A stretch of DNA of 64,000 bases from an uncultured Roseobacter sp. (GTDB taxonomy: Bacteria; Pseudomonadota; Alphaproteobacteria; Rhodobacterales; Rhodobacteraceae): the NCBI RefSeq assembly GCF_947492555.1, contig NZ_CANLNE010000001.1, forward strand, positions 1,353,892-1,417,891, in the 5' to 3' direction. Both the position numbers and the translations under genes were made by a program. This document shows, piece after piece, positions 33,935 to 42,352 of the stretch. Each line of letters opens with the position of its first letter. Position 1 is the first letter of the stretch. Below the pieces are notes generated by a model. It was not told the DNA's origin and ran no database searches. It worked only from the letters and a program-made list of their open reading frames with translations.

Positions 33935-33945
33935 ATCGGCTCTCC

Positions 33946-34146
33946 TTAACGGTCGTAGGGCATAAAGCCCTTGATGATCTTGGCATCGGGTGCGGACAAC
34001 TCAGTTGTGCCCCGCGCGTTCCGGATAAATTTGCGGGATCGCTTGATCATGTTATGCTGTTTGCCAGCCTGACCGCCGATGACCTTGCCAGTGGCCGTCA
34101 CCTTGAAGCGCTTCTTGGCGCTCGATTTCGTCTTCATCTTGGGCAT
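33946..34146 (-). CDS. rpmI: 50S ribosomal protein L35
   Basis: 66 aa. [20 protein letters not shown] and the [20 protein letters not shown] block are diagnostic. It is the first gene of the rpmI-rplT unit. CAGGAGACGGAA precedes the ATG. The 130-bp upstream region should contain the promoter. Confidence 0.97.
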   Translation of the reverse strand: MPKMKTKSSAKKRFKVTATGKVIGGQAGKQHNMIKRSRKFIRNARGTTELSAPDAKIIKGFMPYDR

Positions 34147-34276
34147 TTCCGTCTCCTGATCTTTGGGTCGGTTTCCGCACGACTCGGCATGCCACTTGAG
34201 CCGGACGTGCGATAAGAAGCTGCGCTATAGGAGGTTGCGCCCGTGTTGGCAAGAGAAGATGCGCCTCTGCCCCGCC

Positions 34277-34501
34277 TTACGGCAGGTATTTAACAAAGAC
34301 ATTCACGAAGGTCTTGGGCAACGACGCTGCCGTGTACCCTACTTCGGACGTTGTTGCCGCATAGACGATCAGCCCGGTCGCCAGCAAAACTGTCAGCGCC
34401 GACGCGCGTGGCGGACGCCGATCAACCAGAGCCGAATAGATCGAAATAATCGAAAACACCCCAATGATGATGCCCAGCACCATCGCTGTGTCGGCATCCA
34501 T
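34277..34501 (-). CDS. Small membrane protein next to pyk
   Basis: 74 aa. Two hydrophobic stretches: VLGIIIGVFSIISIYSALV (about 8-26) and ALTVLLATGLIVYAATT (about 35-51), with a basic loop DRRPPR between them. Function unknown. GGGAAGGTGGGGCT is upstream of the ATG. It follows pyk by 34 bp on the same strand, a linkage I have seen described for Rhodobacterales; a shared transcript is likely. Confidence 0.7.
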   Translation of the reverse strand: MDADTAMVLGIIIGVFSIISIYSALVDRRPPRASALTVLLATGLIVYAATTSEVGYTAASLPKTFVNVFVKYLP

Positions 34502-34535
34502 AGCCCCACCTTCCCGTTTTTTCCCCGGGAAAAGG

Positions 34536-35984
34536 TTACTCTGGATCGGTGTTGAAAATCAAACGTTCGTCACAGGGCGCAACCCTGAGAATATTGGTGC
34601 TCCCGGGGACGTTGAAGGGCACACCCGCCGTCACCACAATCTGATCTTCCGGGCCCGCATAGCCTTGGGCGCGTGCGGCTTTGGCAGAGGCCACCACCGC
34701 CATCTTGAACCGCTCCAGAACGTCGGTGATCACACAATTCGTGCCCCAGGTCAGTGTCAGGCGGCGTGCCGTGGATTTCAGCGGCGTCATGGTCAGGATC
34801 GGCACCATAGGCCGCTCCCGCGCCACCAGCGCCGCCGTGGTTCCGCTTTGCGAAAAGCAACAGATCGCCTTGATATCAGTCTTCTCGGCGATTTCGCGCG
34901 CCGCAGAAACGATGGCATCCGCAATCGTTGTGCCGGGCGCATCCCGCGAGGCAACCATGATCTGCGCATAGGTCGGGTCCTGCTCGACTTCGGTGGCAAC
35001 GTTGTTCATGGTTGTCACCGCCTCCATCGGATAATCACCTGCCGCCGACTCCGCGCTCAGCATGACGGCATCCGCCCCCTCATAGATGGCCGTCGCCACG
35101 TCCGAGACTTCGGCGCGCGTCGGCATCGGGCTTTCGATCATGCTTTCCAACATCTGCGTCGCGACGATCACCGGTTTGGCGGCAGAGCGGCACTTGCGCA
35201 CCAGACGCTTCTGGATTGGTGGTACGTTCTGAACCGGCAGCTCCACCCCCAGATCGCCACGCGCGACCATGATCCCATCGCTGACCTTCAGAATATCGTC
35301 AAAATTCGACACAGCCGCCGGTTTCTCGATCTTGCTGAGGATCGCGGCACGACCATTCGCAAGATCAGAGGCTTCCAGAACATCTTCGGGCCGCTGCACA
35401 AAGCTCAACGCGAGCCAGTCGACCCCCAGATCGCAGACGAACTCCAGATCCTTGCGGTCCTTTTCTGAGAGCGCGGCCAGCGGCAGCACCACATCCGGCA
35501 CGTTCACGCCCTTGCGGTTGGAAATCACACCGCCCGCGATCACCGTGCAGTCGGCAAAATCCGCACCGCAGGCATCTACTTTCAGGCGGATCTTACCATC
35601 ATTCACCAGCAGGCTTGCGCCCGGTTCCAGCGCGGCAAAAATCTCCGGATGGGGCAGGTTCACACGGGTCGCATCGCCTTCTGCCTTATCAAGGTCCAGA
35701 CGGAACTTCGCCCCCTCTTCCAGCATCTCGCCCTCTTCATTGGCAAAAACGCCAACGCGCAGCTTTGGCCCCTGAAGGTCTGCCAGAATGCAGATGCTGC
35801 CGCCCGTGTCCTCTTCGATCTGGCGGATGATCTTGTGCTTTTCACGGATCTCTTCGTGGCTGCCGTGGCTCATGTTCAGACGAAACACATCCGCGCCGGC
35901 GAGGTGCAGCGCATGGATCGTCTCATAGTCTTCGGAGGCCGGCCCCAGTGTAGCCACGATCTTTACATTGCGCGAGCGTCTCAT
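34536..35984 (-). CDS. pyk: Pyruvate kinase
   Basis: 482 aa. Converts phosphoenolpyruvate and ADP to pyruvate and ATP. MRRSRNVKIVATLGPASEDY starts the barrel; the catalytic ILSKIEKPAAVSN (Lys), MVARGDLGVELP (Mg site) and QMLESMIESPMPTRAEVSDV (substrate loop) are intact; the C-terminal domain holds the allosteric region. The ATG at 35984 follows AGGAAA; the frame extends 95 codons upstream but shows no homology. It probably leads the unit with the small membrane protein. Confidence 0.97.
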   Translation of the reverse strand: MRRSRNVKIVATLGPASEDYETIHALHLAGADVFRLNMSHGSHEEIREKHKIIRQIEEDTGGSICILADLQGPKLRVGVFANEEGEMLEEGAKFRLDLDKAEGDATRVNLPHPEIFAALEPGASLLVNDGKIRLKVDACGADFADCTVIAGGVISNRKGVNVPDVVLPLAALSEKDRKDLEFVCDLGVDWLALSFVQRPEDVLEASDLANGRAAILSKIEKPAAVSNFDDILKVSDGIMVARGDLGVELPVQNVPPIQKRLVRKCRSAAKPVIVATQMLESMIESPMPTRAEVSDVATAIYEGADAVMLSAESAAGDYPMEAVTTMNNVATEVEQDPTYAQIMVASRDAPGTTIADAIVSAAREIAEKTDIKAICCFSQSGTTAALVARERPMVPILTMTPLKSTARRLTLTWGTNCVITDVLERFKMAVVASAKAARAQGYAGPEDQIVVTAGVPFNVPGSTNILRVAPCDERLIFNTDPE

Positions 35985-36209
35985 TTTCCTGTCGTTCCTT
36001 CGTCCTGTAACTGCCAGCGATCTGTTACCGCTAACGGGATTGCGCACCTTATGTCGCATGATGCGCCACGGGGCAACTGTGCTGATCCTGAACCGTCTGA
36101 ATAAAACCTTGATGACATGCAAGATGCACAAGCTGCAAGCGCTCGCATACGGTTGACAGTGGGCTGCGCCACCCCAATCTAGAGGATAGCTACAAAGGAG
36201 CCTACCCCC

Positions 36210-36521
36210 GTGCCCAGCCAGACCGAGATCGAACTTCAGGCCGCCGCCTTTCGCCGCCTGCAGAAGCATTTGATGGAAGACCGAACCGATGTGCAGAACA
36301 TCGACATGATGAACCTGGCCGGTTTCTGCCGCAACTGTCTCAGCCGCTGGTATCAGGAAGCCGCCGCCGAGAAGGGCATCGAGATGGGCAAGGACGAGTC
36401 GCGCGAGCTGTTCTACGGCATGACCATGGCGGAATGGAAAGCCAACTACCAGACCGACGCGACCGGCACCCAGCAGGAAGCGTTCAAGAAGGCCTTTGCG
36501 GAAAACGTGGGAAAGGAATAG
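36210..36521 (+). CDS. DUF1244 family protein
   Basis: 103 aa. The sequence AAAFRRLQKHLMEDRTDVQN, NLAGFCRNCLSRWYQEAA and REVFYGM-like ELFYGMTMAEWKANYQT define DUF1244, a small helical metal-binding-like protein of unknown role with a conserved CxxC (FCRNC). It starts with GTG at 36210 following AAAGGAGCC. It is divergent from pyk and convergent with the transaminase gene. Confidence 0.9.
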   Translation: MPSQTEIELQAAAFRRLQKHLMEDRTDVQNIDMMNLAGFCRNCLSRWYQEAAAEKGIEMGKDESRELFYGMTMAEWKANYQTDATGTQQEAFKKAFAENVGKE

Positions 36522-36539
36522 GAGCCGGACTCCCTATTC

Positions 36540-37403
36540 TCAGACCGCCGCTTTCAGGCTCTCTTCCAGATAAATCTCGCGCAGACGAGGCGCTACACGC
36601 CCCGGCACGCCATCGCCCAAAGCGATGCCATCAATTTCCACCACTGGCATGACAAATGTGCTGGCAGAGGTGATGAAGGCTTCATCCGCCTCTTTTGCCT
36701 CGTCGATGGTAAAGTTGCGCTCTTCCACCTCCATCTGCGCTTCCTGCGCAAACCGCAACACCGCGGCCCGGGTGATCCCGTGCAGGATGTCGTTCGACAG
36801 GGCCCGCGTGATGATCTTGTTGCCCTTTACGATATAGGCGTTGTTGCTGGTGCCTTCGGTGACATAGCCATCCTCGATCATCCAGGCGTCATCAGCGCCG
36901 GCCTTCTTGGCCATCATCTTGCCCATCGACGGGTAGAGCAACTGCACCGTCTTGATGTCACGCCGCCCCCAGCGGATATCCTCAATGCTGATGACCTTCA
37001 TCCCTTTCTTGGCCGCGGGGCTATCCGCCAGACCGGGCTTGTTCTGCGTGAACAGCACAATGGTGGGCGCCGTCGTTTCCGGGTCCGGGAAGACAAAATC
37101 CCGATCTCCCGGCGCGCCACGCGTGATCTGCAAATAGATCATGCCCTCGTCGATCTCGTTGACCCGCACAAGCTCGCGGTGCACCTCCAGCAAGTCCTCC
37201 TTGCTGATCGGGCTGCGCATCTCCAGTTCATCGAGCGACCGCTGCAGACGCACCGCGTGGCCATCAAAGTCGATCAGCTTGCCGCCAAGCACCGACGTCA
37301 CCTCATACACGCCATCCGCCATCAGGAACCCGCGATCAAAGATTGAAACGGTCGCTTCGGTCTCGGGCAGGTAGTCGCCATTCACATAAACGGTGCGGGT
37401 CAT
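36540..37403 (-). CDS. D-amino-acid transaminase (class IV aminotransferase)
   Basis: 287 aa. Fold type IV PLP enzyme. VYVNGDYLP, SIFDRGFLMADGVYEV, catalytic Lys151 in RRDIKTVQLL, and VTEGTSNNAYIV (PLP-phosphate/glutamate site) are present. D-amino-acid transaminases move the amino group from D-amino acids to 2-oxoglutarate, making D-glutamate; branched-chain or aminodeoxychorismate relatives are less likely. It overlaps nudK by 4 bp (ATGA) and is the last gene of the dgcN-dgcA-nudK operon. The context makes D-glutamate metabolism the probable role (inference). Confidence 0.88.
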   Translation of the reverse strand: MTRTVYVNGDYLPETEATVSIFDRGFLMADGVYEVTSVLGGKLIDFDGHAVRLQRSLDELEMRSPISKEDLLEVHRELVRVNEIDEGMIYLQITRGAPGDRDFVFPDPETTAPTIVLFTQNKPGLADSPAAKKGMKVISIEDIRWGRRDIKTVQLLYPSMGKMMAKKAGADDAWMIEDGYVTEGTSNNAYIVKGNKIITRALSNDILHGITRAAVLRFAQEAQMEVEERNFTIDEAKEADEAFITSASTFVMPVVEIDGIALGDGVPGRVAPRLREIYLEESLKAAV

Positions 37404-37996
37404 AAAGGGGCCTCCGGCATCAGGTGCAGCGCTGCATGTTGCAGCAGAATTACGGTTTTGGCATCGCGGATGCGCCCATCGCGTGCCATCGTCAAGGCCT
37501 CATCCAGAGGCACATCCAGAATTTCGATTTCTTCGGCCTCGGAGCGCAGACCGCCAAACTGGGCTTGCGCATCTGCAGCACTATATCGCGCGGCGAAAAA
37601 ATGCAGTTTCTCGGTGACCGACCCAGGCGACATATAGAGATCGAAGAGGAACGTTGGATCGCTCAGTACCAGCCCCAATTCCTCCTGCGCCTCCTTGCGA
37701 ATGCAATCCGTCGCATCATCCGCATCCAGCAACCCGGCGGCTGCTTCGATCAGAAAGGGGTGTGGGTCGTCGCGATAGGCGGCAGGCCAGCGAAACTGGC
37801 GCCCCAGAAGCACATGCCGCCGCGCCGGGTCATAGGGCAGGATCACCGCATCATCCCCACGATCATAGGTCTCGCGCCATTGCTCGCTGATTGTTCCATC
37901 GGACAGGGTCAGCCGCAGCTTGGTTTTCTTGAGGGTTGCCCAGCTGTCAGAAAGAAGCGTCGTCTCCAACACCTCCCACCCCATGTTCAGCCCCAT
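37400..37996 (-). CDS. Nudix hydrolase, GDP-mannose pyrophosphatase-like (NudK type)
   Basis: 198 aa. The Nudix box is atypical: GLLDADDATDCIRKEAQEEL has one residue fewer than the usual consensus and Lys-Glu in place of Arg-Glu. The same shortened box and the following YMSPGSVTEKLHFF segment occur in NudK, which cleaves GDP-mannose, so NudK is the closest match. ADP-ribose pyrophosphatase is the alternative. It overlaps dgcA by 10 bp and the transaminase gene by 4 bp, so it is part of that operon, although its chemistry has no evident link to D-glutamate. An ATG 4 codons later is another possible start. Confidence 0.82.
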   Translation of the reverse strand: MGLNMGWEVLETTLLSDSWATLKKTKLRLTLSDGTISEQWRETYDRGDDAVILPYDPARRHVLLGRQFRWPAAYRDDPHPFLIEAAAGLLDADDATDCIRKEAQEELGLVLSDPTFLFDLYMSPGSVTEKLHFFAARYSAADAQAQFGGLRSEAEEIEILDVPLDEALTMARDGRIRDAKTVILLQHAALHLMPEAPL

Positions 37997-38952
37997 AGTT
38001 CGCGCCCCGACGGGTGTACGCCTGCTTCATCGAAAAGCAGCGGTTGCGGTCGGTCTTCGGCCAACAACAACGGGCCATCCAGATCGGTCACCATTGCCCC
38101 CTGCGCCAGCAGAACCGCCGGCGCCATGGCAAGGCTGGACCCGACCATGCAGCCGATCATGATGTCATAGCCCTGCGCCAGACCCGCGCTGCGCAGCGCA
38201 AGCGCTTCCGTCAGACCACCCGCCTTGTCGAGCTTGATGTTGATCACATCGTATTTGCCCTTGAGCTTGGGCAGACTGGCCCGGTCATGGCAACTCTCAT
38301 CCGCACAAACGGGCACGGGCCGGTCCAGCCCGATCAAGGCATCGTCTTCCCCAGCAGGCAGCGGCTGTTCAACCAGCGCCACGCCCAAACGCACCAGATG
38401 CGGTGCCAGATCGGCGTAAACCTCCGCGCTCCAGCCTTCGTTGGCATCCACGATGATCTTTGCATTCGGGGCACCGGCGCGCACCGCTTCGAGCCGTGGC
38501 ATGTCGTCCGGGGTGCCGAGTTTGATCTTCAGGAGCGGCCTGTATGCATTCTCAGCCGCCTGCGCCTGCATCTTCTCAGGGCTATCCAGCGAAAGGGTAT
38601 AGGCGGTGATCTCAGGCCCCGGTGCGGGCAGCCCCGCCAGTTCCCAAGCCCGCTTGCCCGCGCGTTTCGCCTCGAGATCCCACAGCGCGCAATCCACCGC
38701 GTTGCGCGCAGCGCCTGCTGGCAGAAGGTCCTGCAAGGCGGCACGTGTCAGATCATCCGGCAGCCCTTCGATTTCTGCGGTCACACTCTCCAGCGTCTCA
38801 TCGTAGCGGGCGTAGGGCACACATTCCCCCCAGCCTTCGTGCTGCCCGTCAGTGATCCGCACGGTCAGCACATTGGCCTCTGTCCGCGACCCGCGACTGA
38901 TCGTGAAAACCTGAGCGAGACGAAACACATCCCGGCTGACTTCGATATGCAT
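37987..38952 (-). CDS. dgcA: N-acetyl-D-glutamate racemase DgcA (enolase superfamily)
   Basis: 321 aa. Enolase superfamily, dipeptide-epimerase branch. LLKIKLG gives the K-x-K acid/base pair, VDANEGW, VEQPL and CADES supply the metal ligands (Asp, Glu, Asp), and NIKLDKAGGL the second Lys. On its own it would be called L-Ala-D/L-Glu epimerase; the adjacent dgcN makes N-acetylglutamate racemase more likely, as described for marine Proteobacteria. The ATG at 38952 follows GAAGG. It is 52 bp after dgcN. Confidence 0.88.
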   Translation of the reverse strand: MHIEVSRDVFRLAQVFTISRGSRTEANVLTVRITDGQHEGWGECVPYARYDETLESVTAEIEGLPDDLTRAALQDLLPAGAARNAVDCALWDLEAKRAGKRAWELAGLPAPGPEITAYTLSLDSPEKMQAQAAENAYRPLLKIKLGTPDDMPRLEAVRAGAPNAKIIVDANEGWSAEVYADLAPHLVRLGVALVEQPLPAGEDDALIGLDRPVPVCADESCHDRASLPKLKGKYDVINIKLDKAGGLTEALALRSAGLAQGYDIMIGCMVGSSLAMAPAVLLAQGAMVTDLDGPLLLAEDRPQPLLFDEAGVHPSGRELWG

Positions 38953-39004
38953 GTCCGCGCCTTCTTCTCTCTTCAAATACCCAAGACCACGATACAGGCC
39001 GCTA

Positions 39005-40006
39005 TCAGATCGTCAGCAGCGAATCCACCAGCTTGCCCGCCCCAAAGCGGAACGGATCGGTTGCGGGCAGGTTCATGCGATCTTCGATCTCCTGCAAGCA
39101 CGCCCTTGCTGCGGCCTCATCCAGGGCCTTGGTGTTCACCGAGACACCTGCGATCTGACAGTTGGCATTGGCAACACGCGCAATCGGCAGCGCCGTATCC
39201 CGCAGCGTCTCCAGAGACGGCAGCGTGTAGTGCGGCAGGCCCCGCATATGCGTCCGGGTGGGTTCATGACAGAGGATCAGCGCGTCAGGCTGGCCACCAT
39301 GGATCAACGCCATGGTCACACCCGAATAAGAGACATGAAAGAGACTGCCCTGCCCTTCGATGTGATCCCAGTGATCTTCATCGTTGTCGGGCGTCAAATA
39401 TTCAACCGCACCGGCCATGAAATCGGCAATCACCGCATCCAGCGGCACGCCCTTGCCGGTGATCAGGATGCCGGTCTGCCCGGTTGCCCGGAAATCGGAC
39501 TTCATCCCGCGTTTGATCATTTCGGCGTCCATCGACATCGCCGTATACATCTTGCCACAGGAACAATCGGTACCAATCGCCAGCGCGCGCTTGCCGGTCC
39601 GTTTCTGACCATTTGCAATCGGATAGGCCACACTGGGCACCCGCACGTCGTGCAGCGTCCCGCCGTTGACCTTGGCCGCTGCCTGCAACGCGTCCTCGTT
39701 GCGCAGCAGGTTGTGCAGCCCTGCCGCGATGTCATAACCCATCTGCAGCGCCTTGACCAAAACCACCTGCCATTCGTCCGAGATCACGCCGCCCCGGTTG
39801 GCCACGCCAATCACCAGCGTCTTGGCGCCCGCGTTCAGCCCGTCTTCCAGCGTCATATCCGTGAGGCCCATATCCGCACCGCAGCCCGGCAGACGGAACT
39901 GGCCCACTGCATTTTCCGGGCGCCAGTCCTTGATGCCCTGCGCCACCTTGGCGGCAAGCTGGTCCGGTGCGTCACCGAGGAACAAAAGGTAAGGTGTCTG
40001 GATCAT
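39005..40006 (-). CDS. dgcN: D-glutamate N-acetyltransferase DgcN (DUF1611)
   Basis: 333 aa. DUF1611 protein: YLLFLGDAPDQLAAKVAQG, a Rossmann-like N-domain, and a P-loop-like GTDCSCGKM at 145-153 followed by SDFRATGQTGILITGKGVP and GQGSLFHVSYSGVTMALIHG. In the published DgcN-DgcA pathway the enzyme acetylates D-glutamate, DgcA racemises the product to N-acetyl-L-glutamate, and deacetylation yields L-glutamate. GGAGG lies 8 bases before the ATG. First gene of the operon, divergent from malyl-CoA lyase. Confidence 0.88.
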   Translation of the reverse strand: MIQTPYLLFLGDAPDQLAAKVAQGIKDWRPENAVGQFRLPGCGADMGLTDMTLEDGLNAGAKTLVIGVANRGGVISDEWQVVLVKALQMGYDIAAGLHNLLRNEDALQAAAKVNGGTLHDVRVPSVAYPIANGQKRTGKRALAIGTDCSCGKMYTAMSMDAEMIKRGMKSDFRATGQTGILITGKGVPLDAVIADFMAGAVEYLTPDNDEDHWDHIEGQGSLFHVSYSGVTMALIHGGQPDALILCHEPTRTHMRGLPHYTLPSLETLRDTALPIARVANANCQIAGVSVNTKALDEAAARACLQEIEDRMNLPATDPFRFGAGKLVDSLLTI

Positions 40007-40022
40007 GGGTAAGCCTCCGTCA

Positions 40023-40250
40023 GATTTGCTGCAATTTCTCCTCTTTGCCCCGCAAAGGCATCTCGAAAACCGCCAAATCTATAGCTTTTGCGCAATTTTC
40101 TTCGACTCCTTCCAGAAAATGGCGAAGAATTAAGCGTAGATGCTGAGGTATGCCGCCCGAATCTCATGCTGCACCTGCAAAATGCGCTTGCAGCATAACG
40201 CGCAATTTAATACCAACCACGGCAACACAATCGCAATTTTATTTCCCTGA
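40023..40250. promoter_or_regulatory. Divergent promoter region with four GCAATTT copies
   Basis: The 251-bp spacer between dgcN and malyl-CoA lyase has GCAATTT at 40031, 40092, 40202 and 40233, all in the same orientation. It also has the 7-bp inverted repeat TTCTTCG/CGAAGAA (40098-40104 and 40123-40129) and TGCAA-N7-TTGCA near 40177-40193. These could be regulator sites; no regulator is proven. Confidence 0.45.
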
Positions 40251-40257
40251 GGTCTGT

Positions 40258-41214
40258 ATGAGCTTTCGTATCCAACCCAGCCCGCCTGCCCGACCCAACC
40301 GCTGCCAGCTCTTTGGCCCGGGCTCACGTCCTGCCATCTTCGAAAAGATGGCCGCATCGGCGGCAGATGTCATCAACCTCGACCTTGAAGACAGCGTCGC
40401 GCCCAGCGACAAGGACAGCGCCCGCGCCAATATCATCGCCTCAATTTCCGATATCGACTGGGGCAACAAGACGCTGTCCGTGCGCATCAACGGGCTCGAC
40501 ACGCCCTTCTGGTACCGTGATGTGGTCGACCTGATGGAGCAGGCGGGCGACCGCCTCGACCAGATCATGATTCCCAAGGTCGGCTGCGCGGCAGATATAT
40601 ATGCCGTCGACGCACTGGTCAGCGCCATCGAAGCCGCCAAGGGGCGGACAAAGAAAATCACCTTCGAGGTCATCATCGAATCCGCTGCCGGCATCGCCCA
40701 TGTGGAGGAAATCGCCGCCAGCTCTCCGCGCCTCGCCGCAATGAGCCTCGGCGCCGCGGATTTCGCCGCCTCCATGGGCATGGCCACTACGGGGATCGGC
40801 GGCACGCAGGAAAACTACTACATGATCCGCGAGGGCCAGAAACACTGGTCCGACCCCTGGCACTGGGCACAAGCCGCCATCGTCGCCGCCTGCCGCACCC
40901 ACGGCGTGCTGCCGGTAGACGGCCCCTTCGGCGATTTCTCCGATGACGACGGCTTTCGCGCACAGGCCCGTCGCTCCGCCACCCTCGGCATGGTCGGCAA
41001 ATGGGCGATCCACCCCAAACAGGTGGCAATCGCCAACGAAGTCTTCACCCCCTCGGACGAAGCCGTCACTGAGGCCCGCGAAATCCTCGCCGCCATGGAA
41101 GAGGCCAAATCCAAGGGCGAAGGCGCCACGGTTTACAAGGGCCGCCTCGTGGACATCGCGTCGATCAAACAAGCAGAAGTGATCGTGCGCCAGTCGGAAA
41201 TGATCGCGGGCTGA
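40258..41214 (+). CDS. mcl1: L-malyl-CoA/beta-methylmalyl-CoA lyase
   Basis: 318 aa HpcH/HpaI-type aldolase. SRPAIFEKMAASAADVINLD, LEDSVAPSDKDSARAN, RINGLDTPFWYRDV, IPKVG and FEVIIESAAGIAHVEE (Mg site) and KWAIHPKQVAIANEVFTPS match malyl-CoA lyase. It cleaves malyl-CoA and methylmalyl-CoA in the ethylmalonyl-CoA pathway or related acetate assimilation. The ATG at 40258 follows TGAGG. It is divergent from the dgc operon and followed by a DUF302 gene. Confidence 0.93.
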   Translation: MSFRIQPSPPARPNRCQLFGPGSRPAIFEKMAASAADVINLDLEDSVAPSDKDSARANIIASISDIDWGNKTLSVRINGLDTPFWYRDVVDLMEQAGDRLDQIMIPKVGCAADIYAVDALVSAIEAAKGRTKKITFEVIIESAAGIAHVEEIAASSPRLAAMSLGAADFAASMGMATTGIGGTQENYYMIREGQKHWSDPWHWAQAAIVAACRTHGVLPVDGPFGDFSDDDGFRAQARRSATLGMVGKWAIHPKQVAIANEVFTPSDEAVTEAREILAAMEEAKSKGEGATVYKGRLVDIASIKQAEVIVRQSEMIAG

Positions 41215-41280
41215 CGCGCTCGTGACTTGGCAAATCCGGTTTGGCCTGCCCCTATGGGGAGGACCATCCGGGAGCCTGCC

Positions 41281-41751
41281 ATGAAACCGATCCTCACCGC
41301 CTGCCTCACCCTGCTCTGCGCCACCGCGCTCCATGCCCAATCCATTGCTCCGCGCGACGGCTGGGTGGTGATCACGACCGAGAAGACACACGTCGACCTG
41401 TTGGCCGACCTGAAAACAGCCGTCAAGACAAACAAGATGGGCATCGTCACCCAGGCCGGTCCCACCGGGGCGGCCAAGGCGCGCGGCATCACCATCCCGC
41501 AAAACCGGGTCGTCGGCGTCTTCAACAACGACTTCGCGGTGAAAATCCTCGCGCTCTCCCCTGCCGCGATGATCGAAGCCCCTATCCGCTTCTACGTCAC
41601 CGAAGAACCCGACGGCACGGCCACGCTCTCCTACAAAACTCCAAGTTTCGTCTTTGATCCCTACATGAAAGAATCTGGCCCAAACCTCCAAACCCTTGCG
41701 CAAGAACTCGACACCCGCTTCGCAACCATTGCCGAGGCCGCGCGCGACTAG
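41281..41751 (+). CDS. DUF302 family protein, exported
   Basis: 156 aa. Signal peptide at 1-19 (KPILTACLTLLCATALHAQ). The mature part has VVITTEKTHVDLLADLKTAV, an IPQNRVVGVFNNDFAVKIL block and RFYVTEEPDGTATLSYKTPS, which fit the DUF302 fold. Its role is unknown. It lies 66 bp after malyl-CoA lyase on the same strand; the function link is unclear. GGGAGCCTGCC precedes the ATG. Confidence 0.82.
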   Translation: MKPILTACLTLLCATALHAQSIAPRDGWVVITTEKTHVDLLADLKTAVKTNKMGIVTQAGPTGAAKARGITIPQNRVVGVFNNDFAVKILALSPAAMIEAPIRFYVTEEPDGTATLSYKTPSFVFDPYMKESGPNLQTLAQELDTRFATIAEAARD

Positions 41752-41827
41752 CCCGCAGGGCACAGGGGCCGCATCCTCCAGCGCTTCATTGTTCCAAAAA
41801 TATGCAAACCCGGACCATCGGCCGCCC

Positions 41828-42280
41828 TCACGCCCGCTCGTCCTTGGGCGAGCCCATCACCACGTAGGAAGTGATCGCGTTCACCTGTGGCAGGGCGCCG
41901 AGCTTATCTGTGTGAAACCTCTTGTAGCTTGGCAAATCCGCGCATTCCACACGCAAAAGGTATTCCGTTGACCCCGTTGTGTTATGGCATTCCACCACTT
42001 CAGAGGACCGGGAAATCGCCCGCTCGAATGCCTCCTGCGAAGCCTTTGAGTGATCGCTGAGCCCGACCGTTATGTAAGCCGTGAACCCGATGCCAAGCTG
42101 CGCCGTGTCCAACACCACGCGATACCCTCGAATGACACCAGACCGCTCCAACTCCTGCACCCGGCGCAAGCACGCAGAGGCCGACAGGCCAACACGTTCA
42201 GCCAATTCCAGGTTACTGATCCGGCCATCGCGCCTCAACTCACGCAATATGTGCTCTGCTTTCTCGTCAATTTTGCTCAT
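41828..42280 (-). CDS. Lrp/AsnC family regulator, divergent from LysE exporter
   Basis: 150 aa. SKIDEKAEHILRELRRDGRI, LGLSASACLRRVQELE-like recognition helix, and a RAM domain (AYITVGLSDHS, CHNTTGSTEYLLRVECAD). It is divergent from the LysE-type exporter, so it probably senses an amino acid and controls its efflux. The ATG at 42280 begins the conserved helix; the longer frame covers the AT-rich promoter. Confidence 0.88.
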   Translation of the reverse strand: MSKIDEKAEHILRELRRDGRISNLELAERVGLSASACLRRVQELERSGVIRGYRVVLDTAQLGIGFTAYITVGLSDHSKASQEAFERAISRSSEVVECHNTTGSTEYLLRVECADLPSYKRFHTDKLGALPQVNAITSYVVMGSPKDERA

Positions 42281-42352
42281 ATGTTGCAAGAATATACGTA
42301 AAAGAGGGCAAAATGCAATTTCAATTGCCCAATTATTCACAATAATTGCAAC
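42281..42352. promoter_or_regulatory. AT-rich divergent promoter with Lrp-like inverted repeats
   Basis: The 72-bp spacer contains GCAATTTCAATTGC (42315-42328) and ATTATT-N3-AATAAT-like sequence near 42332-42346. The GCAATTT half matches the copies upstream of dgcN. Confidence 0.45.
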
